A stretch of DNA of 64,000 nt from Fontibacillus panacisegetis (lineage in GTDB: Bacteria; Bacillota; Bacilli; Paenibacillales; Paenibacillaceae): positions 1 through 64,000 of the forward strand of contig NZ_FNBG01000023.1 in NCBI RefSeq assembly GCF_900102215.1, read 5' to 3'. The notes beneath the pieces were generated by a model that made no database searches, was not told the DNA's origin, and worked only from the letters and a program-made list of their open reading frames with translations. Positions 27,972 through 38,064 of the stretch are shown here, in pieces (the first letter of the stretch is position 1; every line of letters begins with the position of its first letter). The translations under genes were made by a program, and so were the position numbers.

Positions 27972-30900
27972 CTAGAAGTCAAATTCGGCAAACTCCGGAC
28001 TTCGATTGGCGCGAATACGCTCAGTTATACTTGCACGCTCCTCTTCATCAAGTACGTGGATATCCTTCAACATCGCTTCAGGACGATTTGCTACCTGTTC
28101 AAGAATTCGAAGGTAATGCACGGATAACCGCTCCATCACTTCTTGGCTGAATAATGCCGTCTTATATTCGATCGAAAAGTCCAGTTCATCTTCCAGTTCG
28201 CGCGCCTGCAGCGTAAGATCAAACCGCGATACACCGAAATCAAACGGAAAAACCGACAGCACAGCATCTTCGAATTCATAAATGAATGGATCCATATTCT
28301 GCATGGCGAACATCGTGTCGAACAGAGGATTCTGACCTGGCTGCAATTGAATATCCAGCTCCTGAACGAGCATTTCGAACGGATATTCCTGATGACGCAG
28401 CGCATGAAGTGTCAAATCTTTAATCTCCGATAAATATTGCTCAAATGTCTTATCGTTAGTAGGGAAGCTTCGAAGAGCCAAGGTATTAACGAACATGCCG
28501 ATCAACGGGTCAAGCTCCGCACGGATTCTGCCAGCGACAGGTGTACCGATTACGATATCTTCCTGTCCCGTATATTTCGATATTAGCACGTAGTATGCGG
28601 ACAATAGCACCATAAACAAGGTTGCGCCCTTTTCTAAAGCATAATCCGTGAGCTTCCTGCGTAGTTCTCGCTCCCCTCGAAAAGTAATTACAGCGCCTAC
28701 GTTCAGACTGGATGAATTATTCTTTTGTACCGGCATGTTCAGCTTCGGTACCGGTGAAGAGAACAGATCAAGCCAGTATTGTCTATGCCTATTCATTGCA
28801 CCCTGCTTGAATCGACCCTGCTGCCATACTGCGTAGTCCTTGAGCTGCAGGCGCAGCGGCGGCAAAGTTTCACCACGATAAGCTCTTGCGAAATCATGAA
28901 TCAGATTGCCCAGTGATACACCGTCCGAGATGATGTGATGCATATCGATCAGAACGATTTGCTTGCCTGAGACACTTCGAATGAAACCAGCTCTCATCAG
29001 TGAAGGCTCGGACAAGCGGAATGGACGGACAAATGCCCGAATCAATCCTTCGAGTTGCTCCTCATAAGCTTGATCGAACACTTCCAGCTTGAGCTTCACG
29101 TCAGAATGAACTTTCTGGACGACTTCTCCATCTACCCAAGCAAAAGAAGTCCTTAATGATTCATGACGGTGGATAACGGCCTGAAGAGCACCTTCTACTC
29201 GCTCGAGATCCGCTTGACCCTCAAGCAGCATGACACCGGGCATGTTATAACCATCCAGTTCACCTTGAAGCTCATGGAGCAGGAATAACCGTTTCTGCGC
29301 TGATAAGACGGGATAATTGTCACGAGCCTCGCACAAAGCAATCGAGCCCATAACGGACGTTTCCGACACATCGATGAGCTTCGCCATATCAGACAAGGAC
29401 GGCTCATGGAACAAATCACTGATCGTCAGCTCCACACCAAATTCTTGATGAATCTTTGATACGAGAGATGCAGCCTTGAGTGAATTCCCACCGATTTCGA
29501 AAAAATGATCGTTTGCACCGGGAGCATCATTCCCTAACAGCTCCATCCATAGATCAGCCAAGCGTAGTTCAGTTGCAGTTTTTGGAGCTTCGTATAGCTG
29601 CCGTTTGCTCTTCGATTGCAAAGCCGAAGCATCTTCTACCGCAAGTCCTGTCAGGCGGTCGCCCCGGCTATGTGAAATCGCCGTTAAGTAGGCTCGATGA
29701 CGCTCATTTTCTCGAACCTCGCGAGCCGTTATCCAATGAATTTCCGGATCCCAACCATCCTCAATATTTTGCGGATCAACTTCTAATGTCGTTTGCACTA
29801 TGTCTGAAGCTGATGCCGTCAGCAGCGCCGTATCAGACAGATTACCAGCTTGCTCCGCACCCGAGGATGATAGCAAAAAGTCGCCGCCACATTGCTTCTC
29901 GTAAGCTGTCTCGAAATACATATCTACATAACCCGGCGAGTCAGCGATCTCCTCTAAAGGTATGATGCCGGACTTTTCACAGTTATCTTCATCCGTGTGT
30001 TCCGCTGTCTTCCATCCGATCCGCTCCAAAAAAGCACGGAATGGATCATTTTTATTCGTCTGACGATATTCCAGCTGAATGCCGCGCATTCCGCTCAGAC
30101 CTGCAACATGCTTCAACTGAGACATCACAGCATCCTCTATGCCCCGACCCAGCACTCTGCAGCTGAGCAGAAAGCTGTCAACACGAAGTTGTTCCTGTCC
30201 GGAACCAGCAATCACAACACCTACAATTCCGTAATCGCCAAAACGATCGGATGCCTCAATTACCCAGCACCACATATTATCCATCATCCGCAATTGCTGC
30301 AGCTCTTCCAACGTCCTGCGTATTCCGTTCAAATTGAATTGATTGGTACGCTGCGTCAATTGAGCTGCACGTACAATCTCCGTATCGCCCACTGTACGCA
30401 TGCTTATCTTTAGCTCCAAGCCATGCAGAAAATCATTCAAGGATATTGAAGACGTCTCCTGTTCGATTCTGCGCATTCGCTCCTCAGAGTATAGCCTGGT
30501 TCTCATCCTATCCTCATCGGTAATCGACATGCGGTCCCATGCCCATACGTGCGAAAGAAAGTTAGACATATACCTGGTATCCGTCGGAAGCTGAAGCGTC
30601 AACACATCTGAGGCGTTATGCATAACCTCGGAGCATTCTAGTGGATTGTCATCAATAAAAACGAAGCTATCGAGCCCTAGATTCAGTTCCTTCGCCATCT
30701 GCTTCAAATTATCCGATTTAGGCAACCAGTTGATTTTCCAATGAGCAAAATGCTCTTTCTTCAGCAGCATTTGCGGATGTTGATCGAATACCGCCCATAC
30801 GTCGACTTCATTGTTTTTACTGCATAATGTCAGGAGTTGCCCCTCCTGCGCTCTTTCCAGCATCCAGCTTTGCAGCAGCAAATGCGGAGCCTCTATCTTG

Positions 30901-33900
30901 ACGCCAAGCGGCCCATCCTCGCCGCAAACGCCCTGCCACAGCGTATTATCACAGTCCAGAACGATCACTTTAAACGGGGCTGAATACATTGAGATGACTT
31001 TGCGCGCAAGCATTGTGCCCATTACCGCATAAAATTCCTCGCTGAAGGGCATATGTCCGGCCCGATCCGCAACTGGATCAAATACTTCGCGAACCGAATA
31101 GCTTCGGGCAGCTTCACGGAAATCGACGATGTAAATCTGATCGAGGCTCTCAAGCGCCTGCTTCCAACGCTCATATAATTGATTGATATAGCCGACCAAC
31201 TCATCCGGATACCTCCGATAGGTCGCTGTCGGAAATATGCCGAATAGGTAAGGAACGGGCTTATCGATCGCCTGAACAATGCTCAGCAGATCTGCAAATT
31301 GACGTTCAAGCTCATCGTATACATCCGCACTATCCGGTTCGACACCTCCGATTAAATCCTCAAAACGAACAAGCATTACACGGCAGCCGCCCCCTCCTTC
31401 TAGCTGGTCGGATGGACTAAGCAGCTGTTGGAATACTTGATTGTAACCGCCGAAATGAACATCGATCGGCAGCTTAAACTCCTGTGCCCACCAGCGAAGA
31501 AGCCCTTCGATCGGTTCCGAAGTGAATGTAGCGTTAACGGAAACTCGTTTGCTAACAGCGACTGGAGCATCGTTCAACTTTCTTCTCTGGGCCATCTCAG
31601 CAGCTTCCTGTTCGTTGAACAATTTCACATTCTCAACAAGCTGCTCCGGTTCATCTAGAAAACTGATAATTATCTTCTGAAAATCTGCAATAAACCTGAG
31701 CATCGTCCGCTCTTCGAACAGGTCTGTGTTGTAATTCAGCTTGCAATCCAGATGCCCTTTTGGGTCAAGGAAAACATCCAGCTTGACGTCAAGAGTTGCC
31801 GTGTCTATAGGAAGCTCAATCGGCTCAAAAGTCAGCCCTTCAGCACTCATCCTGTCCGATCCCGTCATTCTGTACTCGTTATGGAATACCAGCATCGTAT
31901 CGTAGATCGGATTGCGCGAGCGATCAACAGGCTGCTTAAGGAAATCCACCATTCGTTCGAACGGAACGTTTTGATGCTCGTAACAGAATGAAATACAATG
32001 CTTGGCCTCCTCGATATATTGTTGAATTGACCAATCAGACACCGTCCGAAGGCGCAATGGGATAAAGTTGATGAACATCCCTACACAGCTTTCCTGTCCT
32101 GGTCTTTGCCGACCTGAAACGATCGAGCCGATCACCGCCTCCTCCTGATCCGCATATTTAAGAATAGTTAAGCCATACAAGGCAAGAAGCAGCACATTCG
32201 GAGTCGTAAGATTCGATGCCGCTGCTTTTAGTAAGCCTTCACTCGTGAATTCGTCAATGCGAAAACCGATCTGGCTTCCAGCAAAGGTCTTGGTCGACGG
32301 TCGTTGATAATCGAGGGGCAAGCTTGCCGGACTGCCTAAATTCATCAGCTGGCTCCTCCAGAACGACTCCTGAACATCCATCGCTTCTGAACCTTCGAAC
32401 TGCTCACGCCAATTCACATAATCTCGATACTGATATACGGGAGCGGCCAATTTTTTGCCCTGGTAGAGCTCGAAGAACTCCTTGACCAGAATCGCCGTTG
32501 AAAAACCGTCTGATACAAGATGATGCGAATCAATCATCAGCACATGCTCATCCGGTAAACCGCAACGGATTAATCCTGCTCTGAACAACGGTGCACAGCC
32601 AATATCAAAAGGCCGGACAAATCTCGCAACAACGTCCGATATCGCATCGTTCTCTGCTTCAAAGTGCTCCAGCTCGAACTCGGCGGAATCCCGAATAATT
32701 TGAACCGGGATGCCTTTTTCCATACCGAAGGTTGTGCGAAGTGCTTCATGCCGATCAATAAGAGTCCCAAGTGCTCGTTCCAGCCCAGCATGATTTAATT
32801 CACCTCTAATTCGAAAGGCAAGCGGCATATTGTAGCTTGTACCAATTCCGCCAGCTTGCTCTTGTACAAAGATTCGAAGCTGTGACGAAGAGAGAGCATA
32901 TTTCTCATTTCTTATAGCGTCTGATTCATGTACCAGTTGCTCTTCAGTCAGCTCCGCAAGTTTCTCCGTGGAGTTTACCCCTAGCTGCTCCAGATGAGCA
33001 GCTAACTGTGCTACGGTCTCACACCTTAGCACGTCGACAGCTTCAATTGGCTTAGCAATTGTCTCAGTCAGCTTGATAGCTATTTGAAAAGCAAGTATCG
33101 AATCACCACCCAAGCCATAGAAATGTTCGTTGACGTTCAGCTCAGTAAAACCGAGCACATTCGCCCATACGTTCCCGACAAGCTGTTCCAAGGTGGAATA
33201 TTGTCCGTCTGCTCGTCCTGTCAGCTTTGCTCCACGAATCTCGTGGATCGCCTTATCTTCTATCGGCTTTGCAGCCGCCCGCAAATTCGTGTTTTCCACC
33301 CAGCAGCGGTATTTATCGAACGGATAAGACGGCAAATGAACTCTACGGTGTATACCATTTCGATAGAGCATATTCCATGGAATATCCCCTCCTCTGATGT
33401 ATATCTCACGCCATTCATGAACCGAACGTTCATCCATGTTCTCAGTACTGGATATTTTGACTGCTGTGGAGCTGGCTGCAATGGAATCCAATGATTCTCC
33501 CTGCAATCCTGCAATTTTGTCCTTGAGTTCGCTTATGCTGCTTACGACAAATGCCAACCGGTAGCTGTAATGACCTCTACCTGTGCCAGACGTATAGCAT
33601 ATATCTCCAATGCTCCAATCACCCGCCAGCTCCAGCCTCTCTGCATAAGCATCTATCAATCGAGACAGCGAGGATAGGCTTTGCGCCGACAGTGTAAAAA
33701 GATGCTCTTCACTTTCAGCCGAATCAGGTATATGATCCAATCTCTCTGCAGGAATCTCTTCCGGTGCTTCCTCCAGTACAACATGGCAATTGGTTCCGCT
33801 TAGCCCAAACGAGCTGACCCCGCATCTTCTCGGATATTCCTCGTCTTTCCAATCTGCTAGATTACGATTGACATAAACTGCAGATTCGATAAAATCTATG

Positions 33901-35123
33901 GAGGCATTCGGCCGATTGAAGTGAAGGCTCGGAGGAAGCTGTTTATTTTTCAGCGCAAGACAAGCTTTTACAAATCCGACGATGCCTGCAGCATTGTCAA
34001 GATGGCCAAGGTTCGATTTGACCGAACCTACCGCGCAAAATTGACGCCGAGCTGTATACCTGCGAAATGCCCGATTGATCCCTTCGATTTCGACAGGATC
34101 TCCGAGCTTCGTCCCAGTCCCGTGTGCTTCAATGTAGGCGATGGTCTCTGGAGCTATTCCGGCATTCATCCATGCCTCGTCGATCACCTCTTCCTGCGCC
34201 GCCACGTTCGGGGCAGAAATACCAATGGAGCTACCGTCCTGATTGACAGCCGAGCCTTTAATGACCGCATAGATCGAATCTCCATCCGCGATCGCTCGGG
34301 CAAGCGGTTTAAGGAAAACCGCGGCTGTTCCTTCGCCCATCCCCGTCCCATCAGACTCGTGATGGAAGGGCTTCGCCCTGCCGTCAGATGACTCAATGCC
34401 AATCCGCATCCCCGTATCTGCGGGGAAGATCAGCGTCTTGACACTTCCTGCCAATGCCGTATCGCAGTCTCCACTGCGTAACGCCTGGCATGCAAGATGA
34501 ATCGCGACGAGCGAAGAAGAGCAAGCCGTATCTACTGTGATGGCGGGTCCTTTTAAATCGAGCAAATAAGAGATCCGGCTGGCAATGACCGAGGACAGGT
34601 TGCCGGGTATCGCGATCGAAATACCTGAAGGATCGACACTATCAATTAGTTTTTTGTAATCATGAAATGCATCCGCACAATATCCCAGGAATACTCCGGT
34701 CTTTCTCCCTTTTAGCAAATCCCCACCATATCCGGCATCTTCAATGGTCTTCCATGCCGTTTCCAGAAAAATACGCTGATTCGGGTTCATAAGGCCTGCC
34801 TCGCGCGGAGACAAGCGAAAAAATTTGTAATCGAATTTATCAATTTCCTCCAAATATGCGCCTTTGAAAAATGCCGTATCATCCGGATTGAGTCCGATTT
34901 GCTTCGCATACTCACGGACATCTGACTTTCTGGCCTCAGGAAAAGGGATGACGAGATCCGTGCCTTCGGCCAGACTCCGCCAGAATTGATCGATATCGTC
35001 GGCCCCGGGTAGACATATGGACATCCCGATCACGGCGATATCCTGAAGAGAGCTCTCTTTGATCTCCAGCTTTTCAGTAACATCTTCTTCCATGTCGAAC
35101 GAGAATCCGGTTAAATCGATCAT
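27972..35123 (-). CDS. PKS/NRPS hybrid: KS-ACP-C-FkbH-PCP-C
   Basis: 2383 residues. Ketosynthase (about 28-455: catalytic Cys in VDTACSSS, His in EAHGTGT and in KSNLGH), ACP (about 640-715, GGDSILA), C domain (about 740-1165, HHLVSDGFS), FkbH-like domain (about 1195-1745), PCP (about 1845-1910, IGGNSLKA) and a final C domain (about 1935-2350, HHIISDGVS). The FkbH part has the family N-terminal region (FTSEPIEGLLRWW), the HAD motif VLDCDNTLWQGV, FIDDNPLE and the acyltransferase-like RTNQFNLNG. FkbH proteins load a glyceryl unit from 1,3-bisphosphoglycerate onto a carrier protein. Here FkbH takes the place of an A domain. There is no AT, KR or DH, so malonate should come from the separate AT upstream. 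The ATG directly follows the stop of the CPBP gene, with GGGGGG 6 nt upstream. Confidence 0.92.
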   Translation of the reverse strand: MIDLTGFSFDMEEDVTEKLEIKESSLQDIAVIGMSICLPGADDIDQFWRSLAEGTDLVIPFPEARKSDVREYAKQIGLNPDDTAFFKGAYLEEIDKFDYKFFRLSPREAGLMNPNQRIFLETAWKTIEDAGYGGDLLKGRKTGVFLGYCADAFHDYKKLIDSVDPSGISIAIPGNLSSVIASRISYLLDLKGPAITVDTACSSSLVAIHLACQALRSGDCDTALAGSVKTLIFPADTGMRIGIESSDGRAKPFHHESDGTGMGEGTAAVFLKPLARAIADGDSIYAVIKGSAVNQDGSSIGISAPNVAAQEEVIDEAWMNAGIAPETIAYIEAHGTGTKLGDPVEIEGINRAFRRYTARRQFCAVGSVKSNLGHLDNAAGIVGFVKACLALKNKQLPPSLHFNRPNASIDFIESAVYVNRNLADWKDEEYPRRCGVSSFGLSGTNCHVVLEEAPEEIPAERLDHIPDSAESEEHLFTLSAQSLSSLSRLIDAYAERLELAGDWSIGDICYTSGTGRGHYSYRLAFVVSSISELKDKIAGLQGESLDSIAASSTAVKISSTENMDERSVHEWREIYIRGGDIPWNMLYRNGIHRRVHLPSYPFDKYRCWVENTNLRAAAKPIEDKAIHEIRGAKLTGRADGQYSTLEQLVGNVWANVLGFTELNVNEHFYGLGGDSILAFQIAIKLTETIAKPIEAVDVLRCETVAQLAAHLEQLGVNSTEKLAELTEEQLVHESDAIRNEKYALSSSQLRIFVQEQAGGIGTSYNMPLAFRIRGELNHAGLERALGTLIDRHEALRTTFGMEKGIPVQIIRDSAEFELEHFEAENDAISDVVARFVRPFDIGCAPLFRAGLIRCGLPDEHVLMIDSHHLVSDGFSTAILVKEFFELYQGKKLAAPVYQYRDYVNWREQFEGSEAMDVQESFWRSQLMNLGSPASLPLDYQRPSTKTFAGSQIGFRIDEFTSEGLLKAAASNLTTPNVLLLALYGLTILKYADQEEAVIGSIVSGRQRPGQESCVGMFINFIPLRLRTVSDWSIQQYIEEAKHCISFCYEHQNVPFERMVDFLKQPVDRSRNPIYDTMLVFHNEYRMTGSDRMSAEGLTFEPIELPIDTATLDVKLDVFLDPKGHLDCKLNYNTDLFEERTMLRFIADFQKIIISFLDEPEQLVENVKLFNEQEAAEMAQRRKLNDAPVAVSKRVSVNATFTSEPIEGLLRWWAQEFKLPIDVHFGGYNQVFQQLLSPSDQLEGGGGCRVMLVRFEDLIGGVEPDSADVYDELERQFADLLSIVQAIDKPVPYLFGIFPTATYRRYPDELVGYINQLYERWKQALESLDQIYIVDFREAARSYSVREVFDPVADRAGHMPFSEEFYAVMGTMLARKVISMYSAPFKVIVLDCDNTLWQGVCGEDGPLGVKIEAPHLLLQSWMLERAQEGQLLTLCSKNNEVDVWAVFDQHPQMLLKKEHFAHWKINWLPKSDNLKQMAKELNLGLDSFVFIDDNPLECSEVMHNASDVLTLQLPTDTRYMSNFLSHVWAWDRMSITDEDRMRTRLYSEERMRRIEQETSSISLNDFLHGLELKISMRTVGDTEIVRAAQLTQRTNQFNLNGIRRTLEELQQLRMMDNMWCWVIEASDRFGDYGIVGVVIAGSGQEQLRVDSFLLSCRVLGRGIEDAVMSQLKHVAGLSGMRGIQLEYRQTNKNDPFRAFLERIGWKTAEHTDEDNCEKSGIIPLEEIADSPGYVDMYFETAYEKQCGGDFLLSSSGAEQAGNLSDTALLTASASDIVQTTLEVDPQNIEDGWDPEIHWITAREVRENERHRAYLTAISHSRGDRLTGLAVEDASALQSKSKRQLYEAPKTATELRLADLWMELLGNDAPGANDHFFEIGGNSLKAASLVSKIHQEFGVELTISDLFHEPSLSDMAKLIDVSETSVMGSIALCEARDNYPVLSAQKRLFLLHELQGELDGYNMPGVMLLEGQADLERVEGALQAVIHRHESLRTSFAWVDGEVVQKVHSDVKLKLEVFDQAYEEQLEGLIRAFVRPFRLSEPSLMRAGFIRSVSGKQIVLIDMHHIISDGVSLGNLIHDFARAYRGETLPPLRLQLKDYAVWQQGRFKQGAMNRHRQYWLDLFSSPVPKLNMPVQKNNSSSLNVGAVITFRGERELRRKLTDYALEKGATLFMVLLSAYYVLISKYTGQEDIVIGTPVAGRIRAELDPLIGMFVNTLALRSFPTNDKTFEQYLSEIKDLTLHALRHQEYPFEMLVQELDIQLQPGQNPLFDTMFAMQNMDPFIYEFEDAVLSVFPFDFGVSRFDLTLQARELEDELDFSIEYKTALFSQEVMERLSVHYLRILEQVANRPEAMLKDIHVLDEEERASITERIRANRSPEFAEFDF

Positions 35124-36800
35124 TTATTTCCCCCCTGCCTCTAGTTGAATTTTGCCTGTTTGTTTTGTCCGCGCTTCGCTATAAGGTTTTTGTTTCCACA
35201 AGCGGTACATCAGTGGAGGTATAGCCAGCGAGCATAGGCCGATAAGTACAACGAAATACCAATTAAACGCTACATCAAAATAGGAGAACAAATTTCGTGC
35301 AATATAATAAGTAGCGAATAGCCCAATTTCAGCAACTACTGATGCCCAGAGCGATTGATACCACAAATAGAGCAGGACAAAAATGATTGTACCCAAACCT
35401 CCATAGAAAGACAGCGCAGGATCAAGCTTAAAGAAAAGCAGACCATATACAAAGGCGTTGCCCACTATGGCGAAGCCTACCGGCAGGACAGCATGCAACT
35501 CATTAAATACCAGTGATCTGAACAAAACTTCCTTATAAATGGAATGAACGATTAAGAACACAATGAAGGTGAATGGCGCTCCACCAACCAGAGAGCCGAA
35601 CAATGCTTCAAATTGGGGGAACGTATCCGCCACAACCGGAATCTTCACCACACTGGTTACCCATAGCCCCATGCAAATCGAGAGCAAGGCGATTTTCCAG
35701 ACGCTGCTGAACGAAATTTTATTGAATTTGCTTACCTGAATCAGATCCCTCTTCTGATATCTGCGCATGATGAAATAATAGATCGGGATCGCGATAAAAT
35801 CGTTCAGAACGAGGCCCCAATTGCTGTTGCGAGCGTCCGTCAGCCATGGGCGAATCGCATCAATTTGAGTCAGCACGTTGTACCATAGATATACAAGAGG
35901 CTGCAAAACTGCATAATAAATGGCTAAATATAAGCCTAATCTCCCTATCATCACAAAATAGGGCTTCAGTTTTACTTCTAGCTGAGAGCTAGCTTGCTCT
36001 GTCTGCAGCGGACGTTTGGCGATCAGCAGCAAACCTGAAATGATACATCCGAATCCGACAACCAGGATCAAGTAAGCAAGCAGGCTGCCTAGCGCAATGC
36101 TGTCTATCATCCCTGTTTCCTTTGCGCTAACGATGAACACATTTACGAAGACCGCGATATAAATAGTCGACCAGACTGAGCCTGTTTTGGTATATACAAA
36201 GCCATAAATAAGAGCTAGAAAAAATGAGATGATAGAAATAGTTAAGTTAGGTTGAAAAATCGAATAAATTAGAGCTTGAAGCAAGTATGCAGCAGCAAAT
36301 GGCAGCACTCTGCGAAGTTGATTAAATACGAGTCCTCTGAAAAAAATCTCTTCCATAAATGCCCCGGCAAGCCCTACTCCGATCAGTACAAAAATAAACA
36401 GTTCCGCTTGGCCGAAAATATCCACGTAGGCTTTCATGTGATCCAGCGCAAACTGCGGGAGGAATGGAAGCTTCATCAGTCCAAAGAACACGAACGCACA
36501 GCCCACCGCAATGATGCTCACTTGCAGTAAATCCTTTCCCCCGAGCCGCCGAAAACCGGCTGCGTCAAAAAAGGTGATTTTTTCTTTCTTGGTTATGCGG
36601 TTGCGGATACCATAAACAGCCAGAAGCAATAAATACAACGTGCAAAAATTGATAAGGAGCCAAACGGGCACACTGCCCTCGAGCAATTTTTTGTAGGTTT
36701 GATTATGAGCCATAACCCACTTCTGTACCTCAAATACAAGCAGATACAGTCCTAAAAACAATCCCACCTTTAGCGCCATACTTCCGACTTGTTTCATCAT
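35124..36800 (-). CDS. Tandem CPBP (CAAX protease-like) membrane protein, probably inactive
   Basis: 558 residues with two repeats of about 260 residues, each with several transmembrane helices. Repeat 1 keeps the CPBP first motif (MEEIFFRGLVFNQ); repeat 2 has KEVLFRSLVFNE, with Lys for the first Glu. The second and third motifs are recognisable in repeat 1 (YTKTGSVWSTI and following Asn), but the histidines expected there are not present, and repeat 2 also lacks them. It may therefore act as a non-catalytic membrane protein. The ATG overlaps the AT stop (ATGA), and its own stop abuts the KS-FkbH start, so it is firmly in the operon. CPBP proteins are linked with bacteriocin immunity and protein modification; immunity to this product is a reasonable inference. 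Confidence 0.85.
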   Translation of the reverse strand: MMKQVGSMALKVGLFLGLYLLVFEVQKWVMAHNQTYKKLLEGSVPVWLLINFCTLYLLLLAVYGIRNRITKKEKITFFDAAGFRRLGGKDLLQVSIIAVGCAFVFFGLMKLPFLPQFALDHMKAYVDIFGQAELFIFVLIGVGLAGAFMEEIFFRGLVFNQLRRVLPFAAAYLLQALIYSIFQPNLTISIISFFLALIYGFVYTKTGSVWSTIYIAVFVNVFIVSAKETGMIDSIALGSLLAYLILVVGFGCIISGLLLIAKRPLQTEQASSQLEVKLKPYFVMIGRLGLYLAIYYAVLQPLVYLWYNVLTQIDAIRPWLTDARNSNWGLVLNDFIAIPIYYFIMRRYQKRDLIQVSKFNKISFSSVWKIALLSICMGLWVTSVVKIPVVADTFPQFEALFGSLVGGAPFTFIVFLIVHSIYKEVLFRSLVFNELHAVLPVGFAIVGNAFVYGLLFFKLDPALSFYGGLGTIIFVLLYLWYQSLWASVVAEIGLFATYYIARNLFSYFDVAFNWYFVVLIGLCSLAIPPLMYRLWKQKPYSEARTKQTGKIQLEAGGK

Positions 36801-38023
36801 CGCGATAACATCCTTTCCATCTCAATTCGTGGATATCGGTACTCTTCTTCCGTTCCCCCTTTTGCCCGGATGATGGTTTTCAGCCCGTTCAAGGCATCCT
36901 GCAGCTGTTCAGCAGAAGGTTCGGCGTTATTCCGTTCAAGACTCAGCAGCATACTTTCCAATTGCCGGTATGGAGCAACCACCTGCTCTTTGTAGACTTG
37001 ATCATCTATACAGCGATTTCTAACAGACACCGCTGCTGCAAGGCATTGCTCCAGCACATAACGATTTGAATATCTGTAATCAGCCATGAAGGAAGGGGAG
37101 AACACAGCCTGGCGATCAGCCTGAGCTTCCAATGAATACACAGGAAAAGAAGGATAATCTGTTTTGAACAGTCTCGTCAGCGTTTTTCGAGGAGCAAGCT
37201 CCACAGCCGCATCTATGCTGCGCCTCAGCAAGCAGGACATCGTTTGCCGCCAACGAACCGATTCAGTCATCTGTCGCTTCAAGTTGCGAACAATATCTCC
37301 CTTATGCAAGCCGTAAGGCTTTGCCTCAATGTTGGAAATGACCGGAAAAATAAATTCACCAAATTCACAGCTCTGCAGCAGCTCTTCCAGTTCATCCGCT
37401 GCTGCTGCCATGAGCGGGCTATGAAAAGCCCCGCTCACTTTAAGCGAAGATAGCTTGACTCCATTTGCCTTAAGCAACTCTTCGGCTGCTGTCACTGCAT
37501 CGTTCGTCCCGGAAAGTACAATCTGATGAGATGAGTTGAAACAGGCAATGGCAGGACGTTTCTCCATATTCTCAATATCTTTGATCATCCGAATAGCTTG
37601 ATCCGCCTGAATACCGCTTACCGCGAGCATTCTGCCATTTCCGGAAGCCGACGCTTCCATCATGAGGCGCCCTCTTTCTCTGACCAATTGAAGGGCGTCT
37701 GCGAATTTCAGTACACCTGCACAAGCTAGCGCCGTATATTCGCCCAAGCTGTGTCCTGCCGCAGCGGCCGGACGTATTCCAGTCTCTTGGGCGAATAGAC
37801 GGAATGAGGCAACCCCAACTGTTAGGAGAGCAGGCTGCGTCAATTCCGACTGAGCAAGCCGATCTTCTCCACCATCGAAGCAGAGCGCCGCCATATCGTA
37901 ACCCAATATGTCTGAAGCTTCCCCGAAGGTTTCCTTGACAATCGGATGTCGATCATAGTCTTCTTTCATCATCCCGTTGTACTGCGAACCTTGACCTGGA
38001 AACATAACGGCAAGTCGCTTCAT
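36797..38023 (-). CDS. Trans-acting acyltransferase (malonyl transacylase) with C-terminal extension
   Basis: 408 residues. FPGQGSQYNGMM at the N-terminus, nucleophile motif GHSLGEYTAL and histidine motif GAFHSPLM define a malonyl-CoA:ACP transacylase. About 110 extra residues follow the transacylase fold (from about 300), mostly charged and helical, of unknown function. It should load the extender unit on the ACP of the KS protein two genes downstream, which lacks an AT. The start is chosen at ATG 38023, which has AGGGGGAG about 6 nt upstream and gives the usual M-K-R-L-A-V-M-F-P-G start. An in-frame ATG at 38041 is less likely. The two clusters each have their own transacylase. Confidence 0.9.
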   Translation of the reverse strand: MKRLAVMFPGQGSQYNGMMKEDYDRHPIVKETFGEASDILGYDMAALCFDGGEDRLAQSELTQPALLTVGVASFRLFAQETGIRPAAAAGHSLGEYTALACAGVLKFADALQLVRERGRLMMEASASGNGRMLAVSGIQADQAIRMIKDIENMEKRPAIACFNSSHQIVLSGTNDAVTAAEELLKANGVKLSSLKVSGAFHSPLMAAAADELEELLQSCEFGEFIFPVISNIEAKPYGLHKGDIVRNLKRQMTESVRWRQTMSCLLRRSIDAAVELAPRKTLTRLFKTDYPSFPVYSLEAQADRQAVFSPSFMADYRYSNRYVLEQCLAAAVSVRNRCIDDQVYKEQVVAPYRQLESMLLSLERNNAEPSAEQLQDALNGLKTIIRAKGGTEEEYRYPRIEMERMLSR

Positions 38024-38064
38024 TTTTCGCTCCCCCTTCATTTACCTTTCTTCCTTCATTCCCC

